Assembly: GCA_029239575.1 (NCBI GenBank)
Contig: JARBUP010000001.1
Location: 1 to 49,684, forward strand
Direction of reading: 5' to 3'
Length of the DNA: 49,684 nucleotides
Origin: Bacillota bacterium
GTDB lineage: Bacteria; Bacillota; Clostridia; Tissierellales; Sedimentibacteraceae
Made by a program: the position numbers and the translations under genes
Part shown: piece by piece, positions 49,642-49,684 of the stretch
Numbering within the stretch: the first letter of the stretch is position 1
Layout: each line of letters starts with the position of its first letter
Notes under the pieces: generated by a model
What the model saw: the letters and a program-made list of their open reading frames with translations, nothing else
What the model was told of the DNA's origin: nothing
The model's database searches: none

Positions 49642-49684
49642 TTAAACGAGAGTTTGATCCTGGCTCAGGACGAACGCTGGCGGC
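49642..49684 (+). rRNA. rrs: 16S ribosomal RNA, 5' end (partial)
   Basis: AGAGTTTGATCCTGGCTCAG at 49649 is the universal bacterial 16S sequence at E. coli positions 8-27, and GACGAACGCTGGCGGC follows. The mature 5' end is placed about seven bases before, near 49642. The gene runs off the window end. It is transcribed away from oriC, in the direction of replication. Confidence 0.97.

Noticed and set aside
1..49684. CRISPR arrays, insertion sequences with intact transposase, prophage genes
   Set aside because: No regularly spaced repeats, transposase frames or phage structural genes were seen.

Overview
The window is AT-rich DNA (roughly 30% G+C by eye) from a low-G+C Gram-positive anaerobe. 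It holds the replication origin of the chromosome. The gene content fits Clostridia in the broad sense: an HndABCD-type [FeFe]-hydrogenase, PyrK with class 1B PyrD, the noc-soj-spo0J set, an RsbV/RsbW/SigB-family sigma module and a YedF plus class V aminotransferase selenium-type cluster. A Sedimentibacter/Tissierellia-like host is a guess; only the Clostridia-level call is well supported.

Positions 1-9720 (mostly minus strand): the 3' end of a HelD-type helicase on the plus strand, then a nickel-dependent lactate racemase (LarA) read behind a tRNA-Gly(CCC), an arginase-family formimidoylglutamase-like enzyme, a membrane-anchored polysaccharide deacetylase and a small plus-strand Asn/Asp/Arg/Tyr repeat protein. 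Next comes the pyrimidine operon pyrB-pyrI-pyrF-pyrK-pyrD-pyrE (transcribed right to left). Its leader holds a consensus promoter, a PyrR-type RNA site and an intrinsic terminator.

Positions 9760-17170: a plus-strand MATE transporter, then a minus-strand cluster of class V aminotransferase, DUF5711-like beta-propeller protein, CvpA, YedF and DUF951, followed by a stand-alone pyrC. A single parS-like site lies inside the DUF5711-like gene.

Positions 17176-31100 (all minus strand): the bifurcating-type hydrogenase operon (hndA-B-C-D order), then spo0J, soj, noc, rsmG, mnmG, mnmE, jag/khpB, yidC, yidD, rnpA and rpmH. yidD appears to use a non-ATG/GTG/TTG start. Two tandem REP-like elements separate mnmE and mnmG.

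Positions 31100-33000: a bipartite oriC flanking dnaA. DnaA boxes lie on both sides, and an array of DnaA-trios plus an AT-rich unwinding region lies between dnaA and dnaN. Transcription diverges from here.

Positions 31434-49040 (mostly plus strand): dnaA, dnaN, yaaA (S4), recF, gyrB, gyrA, rsbV, a degenerate rsbW, sigB, a UPF0182 membrane protein, a minus-strand amino-acid permease, a VOC-family protein, and an 859-residue protein joining a ribokinase-like region, an AAA+ ATPase and a C-terminal prokaryotic RyR domain. The last is the strongest candidate for an undescribed system.

Positions 49041-49684: an rRNA leader with four tandem TTGACA-17-TAWACT-type promoters. Each is followed by a hairpin starting at the predicted transcription start. 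The window ends 43 bases into 16S rRNA.
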